A stretch of DNA of 64,000 bases from Croceibacterium segetis (GCF_011320115.1 NZ_JAANOZ010000013.1:1-64000); one strand, 5' to 3'. Counted from the first letter of the stretch, positions 54,286 through 64,000 are shown. Numbers and translations: made by a program. Notes: a model not told the origin generated them from the letters alone.

Positions 54286-55683
54286 ATGACCCAAGACCCG
54301 ATCCTGGAGCCCCCGCATAGCGGCGAAGGCTGGCGCGGCGAGATCGTCGCGACCCTGGCGCTCGCCTGGCCGCTGGTGGTCGCCAACCTCGCGCAGATGC
54401 TGGTCTACGCCGTCGACGTGATCTTCGTCGCCCGCCTGGGCGCCGAGACGCTGGCGGCCTCCAGCCTCGCCGTTTCGCTGTTCGGGCTGGTGGCATGGTC
54501 GCTTTCGGGCATGTCGGGGATGGTGGCGGCGCTTATTTCGGCCGAGCTCGGCCGCCGCCGTCACGCGGTGCGCGAAGTGCGCCGCTCGACGCGGATGGGG
54601 CTGTGGCTGGCCGTGTTTACAGGCCTTGCCGCAACCGTGCTGCTGCACTTCGGCGAAGAGATCATGCTCCTGACCGGTCAGGAGCCGGCGGTCGCCGCCA
54701 AGGCGGGCCAATTCCTCGCGGTGATCAAGTGGGCGATCGTGCCGATGCTCGTGTCGAACGTGCTGCGCAATTTCGTCTCTGCGCTCGGCCGGCCGATCTT
54801 CGCCACCGCGATCACCGTGCTGGCGATCGGCGTGGCGGTGCTCGGCAATTACACCTTCGTGTTCGGCCATTTCGGTGCGCCCGCCCTCGGCATGCTCGGC
54901 TCGCCGCTGTCGAGCGTGCTCACCGCGCTGTTTATCGTCGGGGCCTACGCGGTCGCCATTCTGAGCGACCGCCGGCTCAGGCGCTATCACGTGTTCGGCA
55001 ACTGGTGGCGGCCCGAGTGGCGCCGCTTTCGCGAACTCGTGCGCACCGGCGCGCCGGTCTCGGCGACGATCCTCGCCGAGGCCGGACTGTTCAGCGGCGC
55101 GGCGTTCCTGATGGGGCGGATCGGGCCCGAGCAACTTGCCGGACACACGATCGCGCTGCAACTCGCCGCGCTCGCCTTCCAGGTGCCGTTCGGGGTCGCC
55201 CAGGCGGCAACGATCCGGGTCGGCTACTTCTACGGCGCGCGCGACCCGGCGGCGATCGCCCGGGCGGGTTGGACGGCGATCGTGATCGGCACCGCCTTCA
55301 TGGCCATCACCGCCAGCCTGATGCTGTTCGCCCCGCGCTTCATCATCCGGCTCTACGTCGATCCCGACGCGCCGAAGAACGCGCTGCTGGTCGGCTTCGC
55401 CGTGCGCTACATGGTCGTCGCCGCGGCGTTCCAGCTGTTCGACGGCATCCAGGCGGTCTCTGCCGGGTCGTTGCGCGGGCTGCAGGATACGCGCGTGCCG
55501 ATGATCGTGGCGCTGTTCGGCTATTGGGTGCCCGGCTTCGGCACCGCCATCGCGCTGGGGTTCTTCACTCCGCTGCAGGGAACCGGCGTGTGGATCGGGC
55601 TGGCGGTCGGCCTGGTCGTCGTCGCCGGGCTTCTGCTGAGGCGCTGGACCGCGCGGGCTCGTCTCGGCTTGTTGCCGGCCTGA
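54286..55683 (+). CDS. MATE family efflux transporter
   Basis: A 465-residue transporter with about 12 helices. LAWPLVVANLAQMLVYAVDV and the repeated half PFGVAQAATIRVGYFYGARD are MATE signatures. It exports drugs or metabolites using Na+ or H+. ATG 54286 is used; an upstream in-frame extension to 54208 lacks support. It ends 24 bases before the groE promoter. Confidence 0.9.
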   Translation: MTQDPILEPPHSGEGWRGEIVATLALAWPLVVANLAQMLVYAVDVIFVARLGAETLAASSLAVSLFGLVAWSLSGMSGMVAALISAELGRRRHAVREVRRSTRMGLWLAVFTGLAATVLLHFGEEIMLLTGQEPAVAAKAGQFLAVIKWAIVPMLVSNVLRNFVSALGRPIFATAITVLAIGVAVLGNYTFVFGHFGAPALGMLGSPLSSVLTALFIVGAYAVAILSDRRLRRYHVFGNWWRPEWRRFRELVRTGAPVSATILAEAGLFSGAAFLMGRIGPEQLAGHTIALQLAALAFQVPFGVAQAATIRVGYFYGARDPAAIARAGWTAIVIGTAFMAITASLMLFAPRFIIRLYVDPDAPKNALLVGFAVRYMVVAAAFQLFDGIQAVSAGSLRGLQDTRVPMIVALFGYWVPGFGTAIALGFFTPLQGTGVWIGLAVGLVVVAGLLLRRWTARARLGLLPA

Positions 55684-55706
55684 CGAAAAAACTTCCTGAA
55701 CGGGAG

Positions 55707-55735
55707 TTGACGACTACCTGTCGCGCACACATATG
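55707..55735 (+). promoter_or_regulatory. groESL promoter
   Basis: TTGACG (55707-55712) and CATATG (55730-55735) are 17 bases apart, a vegetative-type promoter placing the start near the CIRCE site. Confidence 0.6.
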
Positions 55736-55743
55736 CGCGCCGC

Positions 55744-55768
55744 TGGCACTCTCTGCGTGAGAGTGCCA
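55744..55768. promoter_or_regulatory. CIRCE operator (HrcA site) of groESL
   Basis: TGGCACTC, nine bases, GAGTGCCA: the CIRCE inverted repeat, 40 bases before the groES start. HrcA repression and heat release follow from established knowledge. Confidence 0.93.
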
Positions 55769-55808
55769 AACAGGGATCAACCCACTCTAAACAAGAGAGG
55801 TCATTCAC

Positions 55809-56096
55809 ATGGCATTCCGTCCCCTGCACGATCGCGTGCTGGTCCGCCGCCTCGAGGCCGAAGAAAAGACCGCCGGAGGCATCATCATCCCCGACAGCGC
55901 CAAGGAAAAGCCGAGCGAAGGCGAAGTCGTCGCCGTCGGCACCGGCGCGCGCTCGGAAGACGGCAAGATCACCCCGCCCGACGTCAAGGCCGGCGACCGC
56001 GTGCTGTTCGGCAAGTGGTCGGGCACCGAGGTCAAGATCGACGGCGAAGACCTGCTGATCATGAAGGAAAGCGACATCATGGGGATCATCGGCTGA
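55809..56096 (+). CDS. groES: Co-chaperonin GroES
   Basis: A 95-residue protein forming the heptameric lid of the chaperonin. [20 protein letters not shown], the mobile loop [16 protein letters not shown] and [19 protein letters not shown] are canonical. GAGAGG lies ahead of ATG 55809. CIRCE-controlled. Confidence 0.98.
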   Translation: MAFRPLHDRVLVRRLEAEEKTAGGIIIPDSAKEKPSEGEVVAVGTGARSEDGKITPPDVKAGDRVLFGKWSGTEVKIDGEDLLIMKESDIMGIIG

Positions 56097-56107
56097 CCGC
56101 CGGCTGA

Positions 56108-57793
<1,686 letters not shown>

Positions 57794-57817
57794 GCTCTCG
57801 CGCCCAAGCAACATGAA

Positions 57818-57847
57818 GGGCCGGGGGAGCGATCCTCCGGCCCTTTT
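57818..57847 (+). terminator. Rho-independent terminator after groEL
   Basis: GGGCCGGGGGA and TCCTCCGGCCC pair around GCGA, followed by TTTTG. It lies two bases before the convergent MarR-GNAT gene's stop and may serve that side too. Confidence 0.85.
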
Positions 57848-57848
57848 G

Positions 57849-58787
57849 TTATCCGGTGTAGAGCATCGCCACGTCGCAGCGGGCATATTCGCCGCCGCAG
57901 CGGGCGAGAAGCTCGGCGTCGTGGACGAAGCCGTTGCGCTCGTAGAGCTTGATCGCCGCCTGGCTCTTGCTGTTGGTCAGCAGGAACAGTCGTTCGGCGC
58001 CCAACGCGAAGGCGCGCTCGATCGTCGCGCGCAGCAGGAATTCGCCCGTCCCGCGCCCGCGCGCCTCGGGCAGCACGGCCATCTTGATCAGCTCGAACTC
58101 GCGCGGGCCGGTCGACAGCAGGCCGCAGGTCCCGACGATGCCGAGTTCGGGGTCCTCGACGAACAGGATGTCGGCGCCAGGATCGACGATCGTGTCGCGC
58201 GGATCGGCCAGCTGCGCCTCGTCGACCGGCTCGAGCGCGTACATCTCCTCGATCCACTGTCGGTTGATCCGCGCGAAGTCGGCCGCAAGCTCGTTGCGGA
58301 ACGGGCGGATCGCGAGGCCGGACCCGGGCCGACGATCGAGCGGCCGCTCCGCCAACGCCTTCTCGACCGCCGCGACTTGCGCAAGCAGGGCCTCGATATC
58401 GCAAGTCTCGGCCACCGCGGCACGAATGCGCGGCCATAGCGCGGTGCCGGCCCGGTCCATTACCGCGCTGCCTTCTGCGCTCAGCGTCAGGCGCTGCACT
58501 CGACGGTCGTCGTCGTCAGTTCGCTGGCCGACCAACCCCATCGCGGCCAGCTGCCGGGCGACACGGGTGGTCGCCGGCTGGCTGAAACCCGTCGCCTCGG
58601 CCGCTTCGCCGATGCTCAACGGCCCCTGCCGCCAGAGCGCGGTGAGCAACGGCATCTGACCCGGCTGGGTCGGCAGGCCGCAATCGCGGGCCATGACCTC
58701 GGCGCCCGCCTGCAACCGCTCGGCGAGCCGCTTCAAGCGACTGCCGAGCATGACCCCGCCCTCGGCCGCCAGGACATCTGTCGCCAT
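57849..58787 (-). CDS. MarR-type regulator fused to GNAT acetyltransferase
   Basis: A 312-residue two-domain protein; ATG 58787 follows GAAGGAG. Residues 1-145 are a MarR winged helix (LSIGEAAEATGFSQPATTRV, wing DDDDRRVQRLTLSAEG). Residues 155-312 are GNAT, with acetyl-CoA loop LPEARGRGTGEFLL and KLYERNGFVHDA. Such fusions occur in rhizobia and sphingomonads. The regulator probably senses an acetyl-accepting compound. A palindrome at 58814-58825 may be its own operator. Confidence 0.9.
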   Translation of the reverse strand: MATDVLAAEGGVMLGSRLKRLAERLQAGAEVMARDCGLPTQPGQMPLLTALWRQGPLSIGEAAEATGFSQPATTRVARQLAAMGLVGQRTDDDDRRVQRLTLSAEGSAVMDRAGTALWPRIRAAVAETCDIEALLAQVAAVEKALAERPLDRRPGSGLAIRPFRNELAADFARINRQWIEEMYALEPVDEAQLADPRDTIVDPGADILFVEDPELGIVGTCGLLSTGPREFELIKMAVLPEARGRGTGEFLLRATIERAFALGAERLFLLTNSKSQAAIKLYERNGFVHDAELLARCGGEYARCDVAMLYTG

Positions 58788-58813
58788 GATTCACTCCTTC
58801 GACGATAGATTAT

Positions 58814-58825
58814 ATAACCTGTTAT
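58814..58825. promoter_or_regulatory. AT-rich palindrome before the MarR-GNAT gene
   Basis: ATAACCTGTTAT (ATAAC, two bases, GTTAT) lies 27 bases upstream of the MarR-GNAT start in the gap shared with the host-attachment gene. Such sites are typical of MarR autoregulation; binding is inferred. Confidence 0.4.
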
Positions 58826-58972
58826 GGATCTACAAGGCAGCGCAGCCCTCCGGGGCATTACCAATGGCAAAGTGTCGCGTGGCGCGGCCATGCCACCCCT
58901 TGGCAATCGTTTCGGCACCAGCAGGCGAATCGCCCGTTGAGCCGCTGAACCCGACCAAGCAGGAGAAGGCCG

Positions 58973-59386
58973 ATGAAAGTTCCGCACAACGCCCATGTCG
59001 CGGTAGTCGACGGAGAACGCTTCAGGCTGATGCGCAACATCGGACCCATCTTCGAGCCGAAGCTCGAGTTGGTCGCCGAACCGTCTTTCAGGTTGCCTGT
59101 GCCCGGCGCCGAGAGCCGCAGCGATGATCGCGGAACACTGACGACCGCAGGGTCGGAGACCGATCTCCGCGAGGTTGTGCACGGCGCGGCGGTGGTCGAA
59201 TGGTTGAACGCAAAGGCGCTCGCCGGCGAGATCGACCAGTTGGTAGTGGTGGCCGACCCGCGCACGCTGGGCGAGATGCGGCCGCGCTATCACAAGGCGC
59301 TGCAGGGCAAGATCGTCGCCGAATTGCCGAAGGAGCTCACCTCGGAATCCCCGCAGGCGATCGCCCAGACGCTCGCGGCCGCATGA
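58973..59386 (+). CDS. Host attachment family protein (Host_attach/AtsE-like)
   Basis: A 137-residue protein; ATG 58973 follows AGGAGAAGG. VAVVDGERFRLMRN, FARxxA-like AAVVEWLNAKALAGEIDQLV, VVADPRTLGEMRPRYHKALQ and AELPKELT are the family pattern. Named from Agrobacterium attachment work, it is widespread and soluble, with an RNase H-like/actin-like fold suspected. The true role is unknown. It lies 43 bases before the PIMT fusion and is probably co-transcribed. Confidence 0.85.
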   Translation: MKVPHNAHVAVVDGERFRLMRNIGPIFEPKLELVAEPSFRLPVPGAESRSDDRGTLTTAGSETDLREVVHGAAVVEWLNAKALAGEIDQLVVVADPRTLGEMRPRYHKALQGKIVAELPKELTSESPQAIAQTLAAA

Positions 59387-59429
59387 CGGCGTGCGCCGGC
59401 TCCGCCGGCTGTTGAGAGGAAGCGGCGCC

Positions 59430-61406
59430 ATGGCCGAGCCCCAGGAACTACGTGAACGGATGGTCGAGCGGCAAATCCGCCGGCGGGGCATCGAATCCCT
59501 CTCGGTGCTGACGGCCTTCCGGACCGTTCCACGCGAGGCATTCGTGCCCGAATCGCTGCGTGAGTTCGCTTACGAGGATGGCCCGCTGCCGATCGGCGCC
59601 GGGCAGACGATCTCGCAGCCTTACATCGTCGCGCTGATGATCGACGCCGCCGAGATCCCGCCCGGCGGACGGGTGCTCGAGGTGGGCGCGGGCTCGGGCT
59701 ACGCCGCAGCCGTGATGTCGCGCATCGCCGGCGAGGTATTTGCGATCGAGCGGCACGAGGCCTTGGCACGCTCTGCGGCGGAGCGGATCGACACGCTTGG
59801 CTACGACAACGTCTCGATCATCTGCGCCGACGGCAGCCTGGGCCTGCCGGACGAGGCGCCGTTCGACGCGATCCTGGTCGCGGCAGGCGGCGACAAGGTG
59901 CCCGAGCCGCTCAAGCGCCAACTCAAGCTCGGCGCCCGACTGGTCGTACCGGTCGGCGGCGAAGACATGCAGTCGCTGCTTTGCGTAACCCGCACCGGTG
60001 AACACCGCTGGGACGAGCAGAACCTCGGCGGCGTGCGCTTCGTGCCGCTGATCGGCGCTCACGGGCGTTACGAGGACGGCAGCCGCGCGGCGAGCAACCA
60101 CCAGCCGGCGCGGGCGAAATCCTTGCCCGAGATGATCTCCGACGCCGCCGAGCCGCTCCCGGGAATCGACGACGAAGCCTTCGCCGCCGCGTTCGACCGC
60201 TTCGCCGACCGCAAGATCGTGCTGCTCGGGGAGGCGAGCCACGGGACGCACGAGTTCTATGCCGCCCGCGCGGCGATCACGCGGCGTTTCGTCGAGAAGC
60301 ACGGCTTTACCATCGTCGCCGCCGAGGCCGACTGGCCCGATGCCGCGGTGCTCGACCGTCACATCCGCCACCAGCATCCGCGCACAGGCGCGCCGCGGCC
60401 GTTTCAGCGCTTTCCGACTTGGATGTGGCGCAACTCCGTGATCGCCGGGCTGATGCATGACCTGCACGCGCTCAACCGCGGCCGCGCACCCGACGAGATG
60501 GCCGGGTTCTACGGGCTCGACATCTACAACATGTCCGGCTCGATCGAGGCGGTGCTCGCCTATCTCGACGCGCACGATCCCGAGGCCGCGCAAGTTGCCC
60601 GCGAGCGCTATGGCTGCCTCACCCCGTGGCAAGCCGAGCCGGCAACTTACGGCCGCTCCGCGCTCACCAAGGGCTACGCCGAGTGCGAGCAGCAAGTGAT
60701 CGCCGAATGCCGCGACCTGTTGCAACGCGCGCTGCACGAGGACGGCGGGATGTTCGCCGCGGCGATGAACGCCCGCCTCGTCGCCTCGGCCGAACGCTAC
60801 TACCGGATCATGTACTACGGCGGTGCCGAGAGCTGGAACTTGCGCGACAGCCACATGGCCGAGACATTGGAACACCTGCTCGAGCACCGCGGACCCAACG
60901 CCAAGGCGCTGGTCTGGGCGCACAACAGCCACATCGGCGACGCCGAGGCGACCGAGATGGGCAGCGTTCGCGGCGAGCACAACATCGGCCAGCTGGTCCG
61001 CGCGCGCTGGGGCGAGCAGGTCGCGCTGGTCGGTTTCGGGACGCACACCGGCACCGTCACCGCGGCGACCGACTGGGACGGCGACCACGAGACCAAGCGC
61101 GTGGTCCCCTCGCGCGGCGATTCGTACGAGCGGGTGTGCCACGACAGCGGCGTGCCGCGCTTCCTGCTCGACCTCACGCCCGGCAGGCACGACGCCCTGC
61201 GCCGGCGGCTCGGCGACCCACGGCTCGAACGCTTCATCGGGGTGATCTACCGACCCGAGACCGAACGCTGGAGCCACTACAGCGAGGCCGTGCTCCCGCG
61301 ACAGTTCGACGCCTACGTCTGGTTCGACGAAACGCGCGCCTTGCAGCCGCTCACGCCGACCGAACCGCACGAAGGGGTGCCCGACACATTCCCATTCGGT
61401 GAATAG
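59430..61406 (+). CDS. Fusion: protein-L-isoaspartate O-methyltransferase + erythromycin esterase-like domain
   Basis: A 658-residue protein; ATG 59430 follows GAGAGGAAG. Residues 1-210 are a PIMT: MVERQIRRRGI, FVPESLREFAYEDGPLPIG, SAM loop VLEVGAGSGYAAA (82-94), ADGSLGLPDEAPFDAI. Residues about 235-640 are of the EreA/EreB type: VLLGEASHGTHEFY (Glu268), ADWPDAAVLDRHIRH, VWAHNSHIGDA. PIMT repairs isoaspartyl damage; Ere-like domains hydrolyse macrolides or act on unknown esters. Both halves look intact. Confidence 0.9.
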   Translation: MAEPQELRERMVERQIRRRGIESLSVLTAFRTVPREAFVPESLREFAYEDGPLPIGAGQTISQPYIVALMIDAAEIPPGGRVLEVGAGSGYAAAVMSRIAGEVFAIERHEALARSAAERIDTLGYDNVSIICADGSLGLPDEAPFDAILVAAGGDKVPEPLKRQLKLGARLVVPVGGEDMQSLLCVTRTGEHRWDEQNLGGVRFVPLIGAHGRYEDGSRAASNHQPARAKSLPEMISDAAEPLPGIDDEAFAAAFDRFADRKIVLLGEASHGTHEFYAARAAITRRFVEKHGFTIVAAEADWPDAAVLDRHIRHQHPRTGAPRPFQRFPTWMWRNSVIAGLMHDLHALNRGRAPDEMAGFYGLDIYNMSGSIEAVLAYLDAHDPEAAQVARERYGCLTPWQAEPATYGRSALTKGYAECEQQVIAECRDLLQRALHEDGGMFAAAMNARLVASAERYYRIMYYGGAESWNLRDSHMAETLEHLLEHRGPNAKALVWAHNSHIGDAEATEMGSVRGEHNIGQLVRARWGEQVALVGFGTHTGTVTAATDWDGDHETKRVVPSRGDSYERVCHDSGVPRFLLDLTPGRHDALRRRLGDPRLERFIGVIYRPETERWSHYSEAVLPRQFDAYVWFDETRALQPLTPTEPHEGVPDTFPFGE

Positions 61407-61457
61407 TCCAGATTATGGCGAAACGCCTTTTCCGATGATATTTGGCGCCCCGACGGA

Positions 61458-62240
61458 ATGGGGACCGAGTACGCGGGAATGCAAGACCTGGCTATTTCTC
61501 CTCGCGGAGGAGAGCGAGCCGCCGCACCGAAGGCGAAAATCACCAACACAAGGGCCGTGCGCATCGGCAAGCGCCTGCGCGATCCGGTCAATCGCTGGAT
61601 CGCGCGCCAGTCGCTGATCGGCGACGAGCCGTTCGTAGATCCCGCGGTCATACCGGGGCTCGCCGAACTCGGCGAGAATTGGCGGGAGATCAGGGACGAG
61701 CTGGTGCCGCTTCTGACGGAACGCAACGCGATCCCGGCGCTTGGCGAGATCTCGCCCGATCACAAGGCGATCGCCCGCGACGGCCACTGGAAAAGCTTCT
61801 TCTTCACCGGCTACGGCTTTCGCGCCGCGTGCAACCACGCGCGCTGCCCCACTACCAGCGCACTGCTCGAAAAGGTGCCGGGCCTCGTCGTGGCATTCTT
61901 CTCGATCATGGAGCCCGGCACCCATGTCCCGCCGCACCGCGGGGTGACCAAGGCCTGGCTCAACTGCCATCTCGGAATGGTCGTGCCCGACGGGCCGGGC
62001 CGCTGCGCGATGGAAGTTGCCGGTCAGAGCATCGAATGGCGCGAAGGCGAATGGCTGGTGTTCGACGAGACCCATCGGCACGAGGTCTGGAACGAGCGAC
62101 AGAGCCCTCGCGTGGTGCTGTTCCTGCAAGTCCGGCGGCCGATGCGCCTGGCTGGCCGGATGGCCGCCAGCCTGCTTATCCGGGCGATCCGCCGAACCAG
62201 CTTCGTGCAGGACATCAGGCGCAATCTCGGCGCGCGCTGA
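61458..62240 (+). CDS. Aspartyl/asparaginyl beta-hydroxylase family protein (LpxO-like)
   Basis: A 260-residue Fe(II)/2-oxoglutarate enzyme. Residues 65-230 are the Asp_Arg_Hydrox domain: FFSIMEPGTHVPPHRGVTKA (first His), LNCHLGMVVP and FDETHRHEVWNE (second His), ending RVVLFLQVRRP. LpxO members hydroxylate lipid A acyl chains. A C-terminal helix with hydrophobic/basic residues suggests membrane contact. ATG 61458 is the likely start; ATG 61479 is possible. Confidence 0.82.
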   Translation: MGTEYAGMQDLAISPRGGERAAAPKAKITNTRAVRIGKRLRDPVNRWIARQSLIGDEPFVDPAVIPGLAELGENWREIRDELVPLLTERNAIPALGEISPDHKAIARDGHWKSFFFTGYGFRAACNHARCPTTSALLEKVPGLVVAFFSIMEPGTHVPPHRGVTKAWLNCHLGMVVPDGPGRCAMEVAGQSIEWREGEWLVFDETHRHEVWNERQSPRVVLFLQVRRPMRLAGRMAASLLIRAIRRTSFVQDIRRNLGAR

Positions 62241-62398
62241 AGCCGAAAAACGTGACGAAACGGCCTTTCGATGGGGTAAATTGTGGAACTGGACTCGGTT
62301 CGTGACCCCGTAGGCCACGGTTCGTCGCTGGAATCCTTGCCGGAATCCGCGTTCCCGGGTTAACCAATCCGAAGGGATCGACGGATAGCAACAGGTAA

Positions 62399-63391
62399 AT
62401 GGCTTTGGCAGGTTTCGGACGGTTTTTCGCCCCGCTCGCGCTCTCGGTCGCGACGATCGTGCCGGCGCACGCCAACAACAATGGGCTCGAGACGCAGTTC
62501 GACAGCGTCATCGGCACCACCGCGACGCCGCGCGATTTCACCGCCACTTACGATACCGCGCTCGAACGCCAGGTCGCGCAACTCACCGCCAACGCGAAGG
62601 GCCGCATCGGCGTCGCCGCGATCGACCTGACCACCGGCAAGCAGGTATCGGTGCTGGGCACCCAGCGCTTCCCGCTCGCCAGCACCAGCAAGATCGCCAT
62701 CGCCGCCACCTTCCTCGAAGGCGTCGACCAGGGCCGCTGGCGGCTTGACGACAAGTTCCCGATGATGCTCTCGCCAACGCAGGAGGGCCGTTCGCTGAGC
62801 GCGCGCGAATTGATCGAGCTAGCGATCACGCGCAGCAGCAACGAAGCGGCGGACGGGCTGTTGCGCGTCGTCGGAGGCCCGCGAGCCGTCAACGACTGGG
62901 TTCACCGTGCGGGCATCAGGGAATTCAGCATCGATCGCTACATCGACACGCTGGTGCGCGAGGACGGCGCCGTGGATCCCGCGCAAAGCATCGATGTGCG
63001 CGACTCCGCCACGCCGCTGGCGATGGTCAACCTGGTCAAGGGCCTGCACGATGGTCGCTGGCTGAGCCAGTCGAGCCGCAACGTACTGCTCGGCGCAATG
63101 GGGCGCTGCAAGACCGGTCCGCAGCGCATTCCCGGGCAGATGCCCGACGGCGTGATGGTCGCCCACAAGACCGGGTCGCTCTACAACACCTCGAGCGACG
63201 TCGGAATCGTCACCGGCCCGGATGGTCATGCGATCGCCCTGGCGATCTACGTCACCGGCGGCAGGAACGATCACAAGTATCGTTTCGAAAAGATCGGCAC
63301 CATCGCGAGGGTGGTCTACGACGGCTTCCAGGCGCAGCCCACGCAAGTCTGGGCCAGCGCGAGCTACGACCGGGCGACGCCCGCTCCCTGA
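62399..63391 (+). CDS. Class A beta-lactamase-like serine hydrolase lacking Glu166
   Basis: A 330-residue exported protein (signal peptide to about residue 25). It has S95-T-S-K98 (Ser70/Lys73), S146-S-N148 (SDN loop), RDSATP, and H-K257-T-G259 (KTG). Counting 36 residues from the SxN Ser, the Glu166 position is Ile182 and Asn170 is Val186 (DRYIDTLV in place of RxExxLN). The deacylation base is therefore missing, and it may be a slow beta-lactam trap, a carboxypeptidase or an esterase. ATG 62399 has AGG upstream. Confidence 0.85.
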   Translation: MALAGFGRFFAPLALSVATIVPAHANNNGLETQFDSVIGTTATPRDFTATYDTALERQVAQLTANAKGRIGVAAIDLTTGKQVSVLGTQRFPLASTSKIAIAATFLEGVDQGRWRLDDKFPMMLSPTQEGRSLSARELIELAITRSSNEAADGLLRVVGGPRAVNDWVHRAGIREFSIDRYIDTLVREDGAVDPAQSIDVRDSATPLAMVNLVKGLHDGRWLSQSSRNVLLGAMGRCKTGPQRIPGQMPDGVMVAHKTGSLYNTSSDVGIVTGPDGHAIALAIYVTGGRNDHKYRFEKIGTIARVVYDGFQAQPTQVWASASYDRATPAP

Positions 63392-63412
63392 GCGAAACAA
63401 CGTCAGGCAAAC

Positions 63413-63445
63413 AAAAAGGGCGCGGCCGACGAGGCCGCGCCCTTT
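63413..63445. terminator. Bidirectional terminator between the beta-lactamase-like and lipoprotein genes
   Basis: GGGCGCGGCC and GGCCGCGCCC pair around GACGA. TTT follows on the plus strand and TTTTTG on the minus strand, so it can end both convergent genes. Confidence 0.85.
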
Positions 63446-63467
63446 CCTGTCGAGTGACGGACCTGGC

Positions 63468-63710
63468 TTACTGAGCCGTGGTGGTCGTCGTGGTCTCGGT
63501 CGTGGTCGCGCCGTCGACCGCTTCGCTGGTCGCAGCGGCGGCGTCGGTCGTGGCATCGGTCACCGCGGTGGCGGCGGCGTCGGCATTGGCGGCGGCGTCG
63601 GCAGCAGCCGAATCAGCGGCTTCGCTGGTGGCGTCTTCGGTCTTCTCCGAGCAAGCAGTGAGCGACAGAGCGGCACCGGCGATGGCGGCGGCGAGGATGA
63701 TCTTGCGCAT
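63468..63710 (-). CDS. Small Ala/Thr-rich lipoprotein
   Basis: An 80-residue protein. MRKIILAAAIAGAALSLTAC is a lipoprotein signal ending in a lipobox Cys. The mature part is almost only Ala, Thr, Asp, Glu and Ser (SEAADSAAADAAANADAAAT) and should be extended or helical. Such low-complexity lipoproteins are common in sphingomonads. Function unknown. Confidence 0.78.
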   Translation of the reverse strand: MRKIILAAAIAGAALSLTACSEKTEDATSEAADSAAADAAANADAAATAVTDATTDAAAATSEAVDGATTTETTTTTTAQ

Positions 63711-63822
63711 GTTATGTGTGTCCTTGAACAGCAAATAGAAAAGCGCGTGCCGGCACTGTTCGCACGGCAAAACGCGAAACCCGCACAGAGAGGCTGGCTT
63801 CACGCTGCTGAATAATGGCCAT

Positions 63823-63862
63823 ATTGTGGCACGGCAAGCGAATTGTGGCACATTGCCACAAT
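63823..63862. promoter_or_regulatory. Palindromic operator with extra half-site before polA
   Basis: ATTGTGGCA at 63842-63850 and TGCCACAAT at 63854-63862 form a perfect palindrome with a three-base centre. A third, direct ATTGTGGCA lies at 63823-63831, 19 bases upstream of the first. It ends 42 bases before the polA start, in the divergent gap with the lipoprotein gene. Confidence 0.6.
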
Positions 63863-63904
63863 TGCCCGGCTGACCTCCCGCACACTCGCTGCTACGAAAC
63901 TGCG

Positions 63905-64000
63905 ATGTCCGACAAGCAGCATCTCTATCTGGTCGACGGGTCGGCCTACATCTTCCGCGCCTACCACCGGCTGCCGCCGCTGACCAATCCGCGCGGCACG
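63905..64000 (+). CDS. polA: DNA polymerase I (partial, 5' end only)
   Basis: The last 96 bases encode 32 residues, MSDKQHLYLVDGSAYIFRAY then HRLPPLTNPRGT, the start of the 5'-3' exonuclease domain of PolA, with the metal-site Asp in LVDGSAY. The remainder is beyond the window. Identity rests on this conserved opening. Confidence 0.9.
   Translation, partial: MSDKQHLYLVDGSAYIFRAYHRLPPLTNPRGT

Overview
The window is one continuous stretch of a GC-rich bacterial chromosome. Gene content points to Alphaproteobacteria, order Sphingomonadales (a Novosphingobium/Sphingobium/Sphingomonas-type organism). The indicators are a near full-length LigM-type tetrahydrofolate-dependent aromatic O-demethylase, LigF-type beta-etherase-like glutathione transferases, GapR, a DUF1244 protein, a CIRCE-controlled groESL operon and many small exported proteins. 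The genus is an inference from remembered family sequences; no search was run.

Region 1 (1-18.5 kb) is accessory catabolism. From the left edge come a MetE-like methyltransferase (minus, cut by the edge), two GST-fold proteins, a lipoprotein-type PQQ/haem alcohol dehydrogenase and an aldehyde dehydrogenase. A tight run follows: VanA-like Rieske oxygenase, ACMSD/LigW-like amidohydrolase, phosphatase-like protein, SDR, LigF-like GST, zinc-independent MDR oxidoreductase and TauD-type dioxygenase. After an ArsR/SRPBCC pair and a secreted esterase come a divergent VOC protein and the LigM-like demethylase, an alpha/beta hydrolase and an exported protein of unknown function. The same 19-bp palindrome pattern, TTGTAnGCnnnGCnTACAA, lies in the two divergent promoter regions that flank this block (698-716 and 15138-15156). 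That suggests one regulon joining the ether/alcohol/aldehyde enzymes with demethylation and methyl-group handling.

Region 2 (18.5-39.6 kb) is mixed housekeeping and envelope genes: nitronate monooxygenase, aldo/keto reductase, response regulator, a decayed TonB-receptor fragment, an L,D-transpeptidase, a duplicated glycine-zipper lipoprotein, a TonB-like protein, a membrane sulfatase-fold protein, lysC, ubiG, yebC-ruvC, gapR, pyk, gltX and an OYE-family reductase. Two copies of a roughly 100-bp hairpin repeat lie in opposite orientation after the esterase gene (14579-14669) and over the pyk stop codon (35728-35830).

Region 3 (39.6-50.6 kb) holds rpoC and rpoB on the minus strand and rplJ-rplL on the plus strand, so the usual rplJL-rpoBC operon is split into divergent halves around a membrane methyltransferase-like gene.

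Region 4 (50.6-64 kb) has a CPA2 antiporter with a lipoprotein cytochrome c, a PagL-like deacylase, a MATE transporter, groESL, a MarR-GNAT fusion, a host-attachment-family protein, a PIMT/erythromycin-esterase fusion, an aspartyl-hydroxylase-type enzyme, a class A beta-lactamase-like protein without Glu166, a small lipoprotein and the start of polA behind an unusual palindromic operator.

No tRNA, rRNA, CRISPR array, insertion sequence or prophage was recognised. The strongest candidate for an undescribed system is the region 1 catabolic block with its shared operator.
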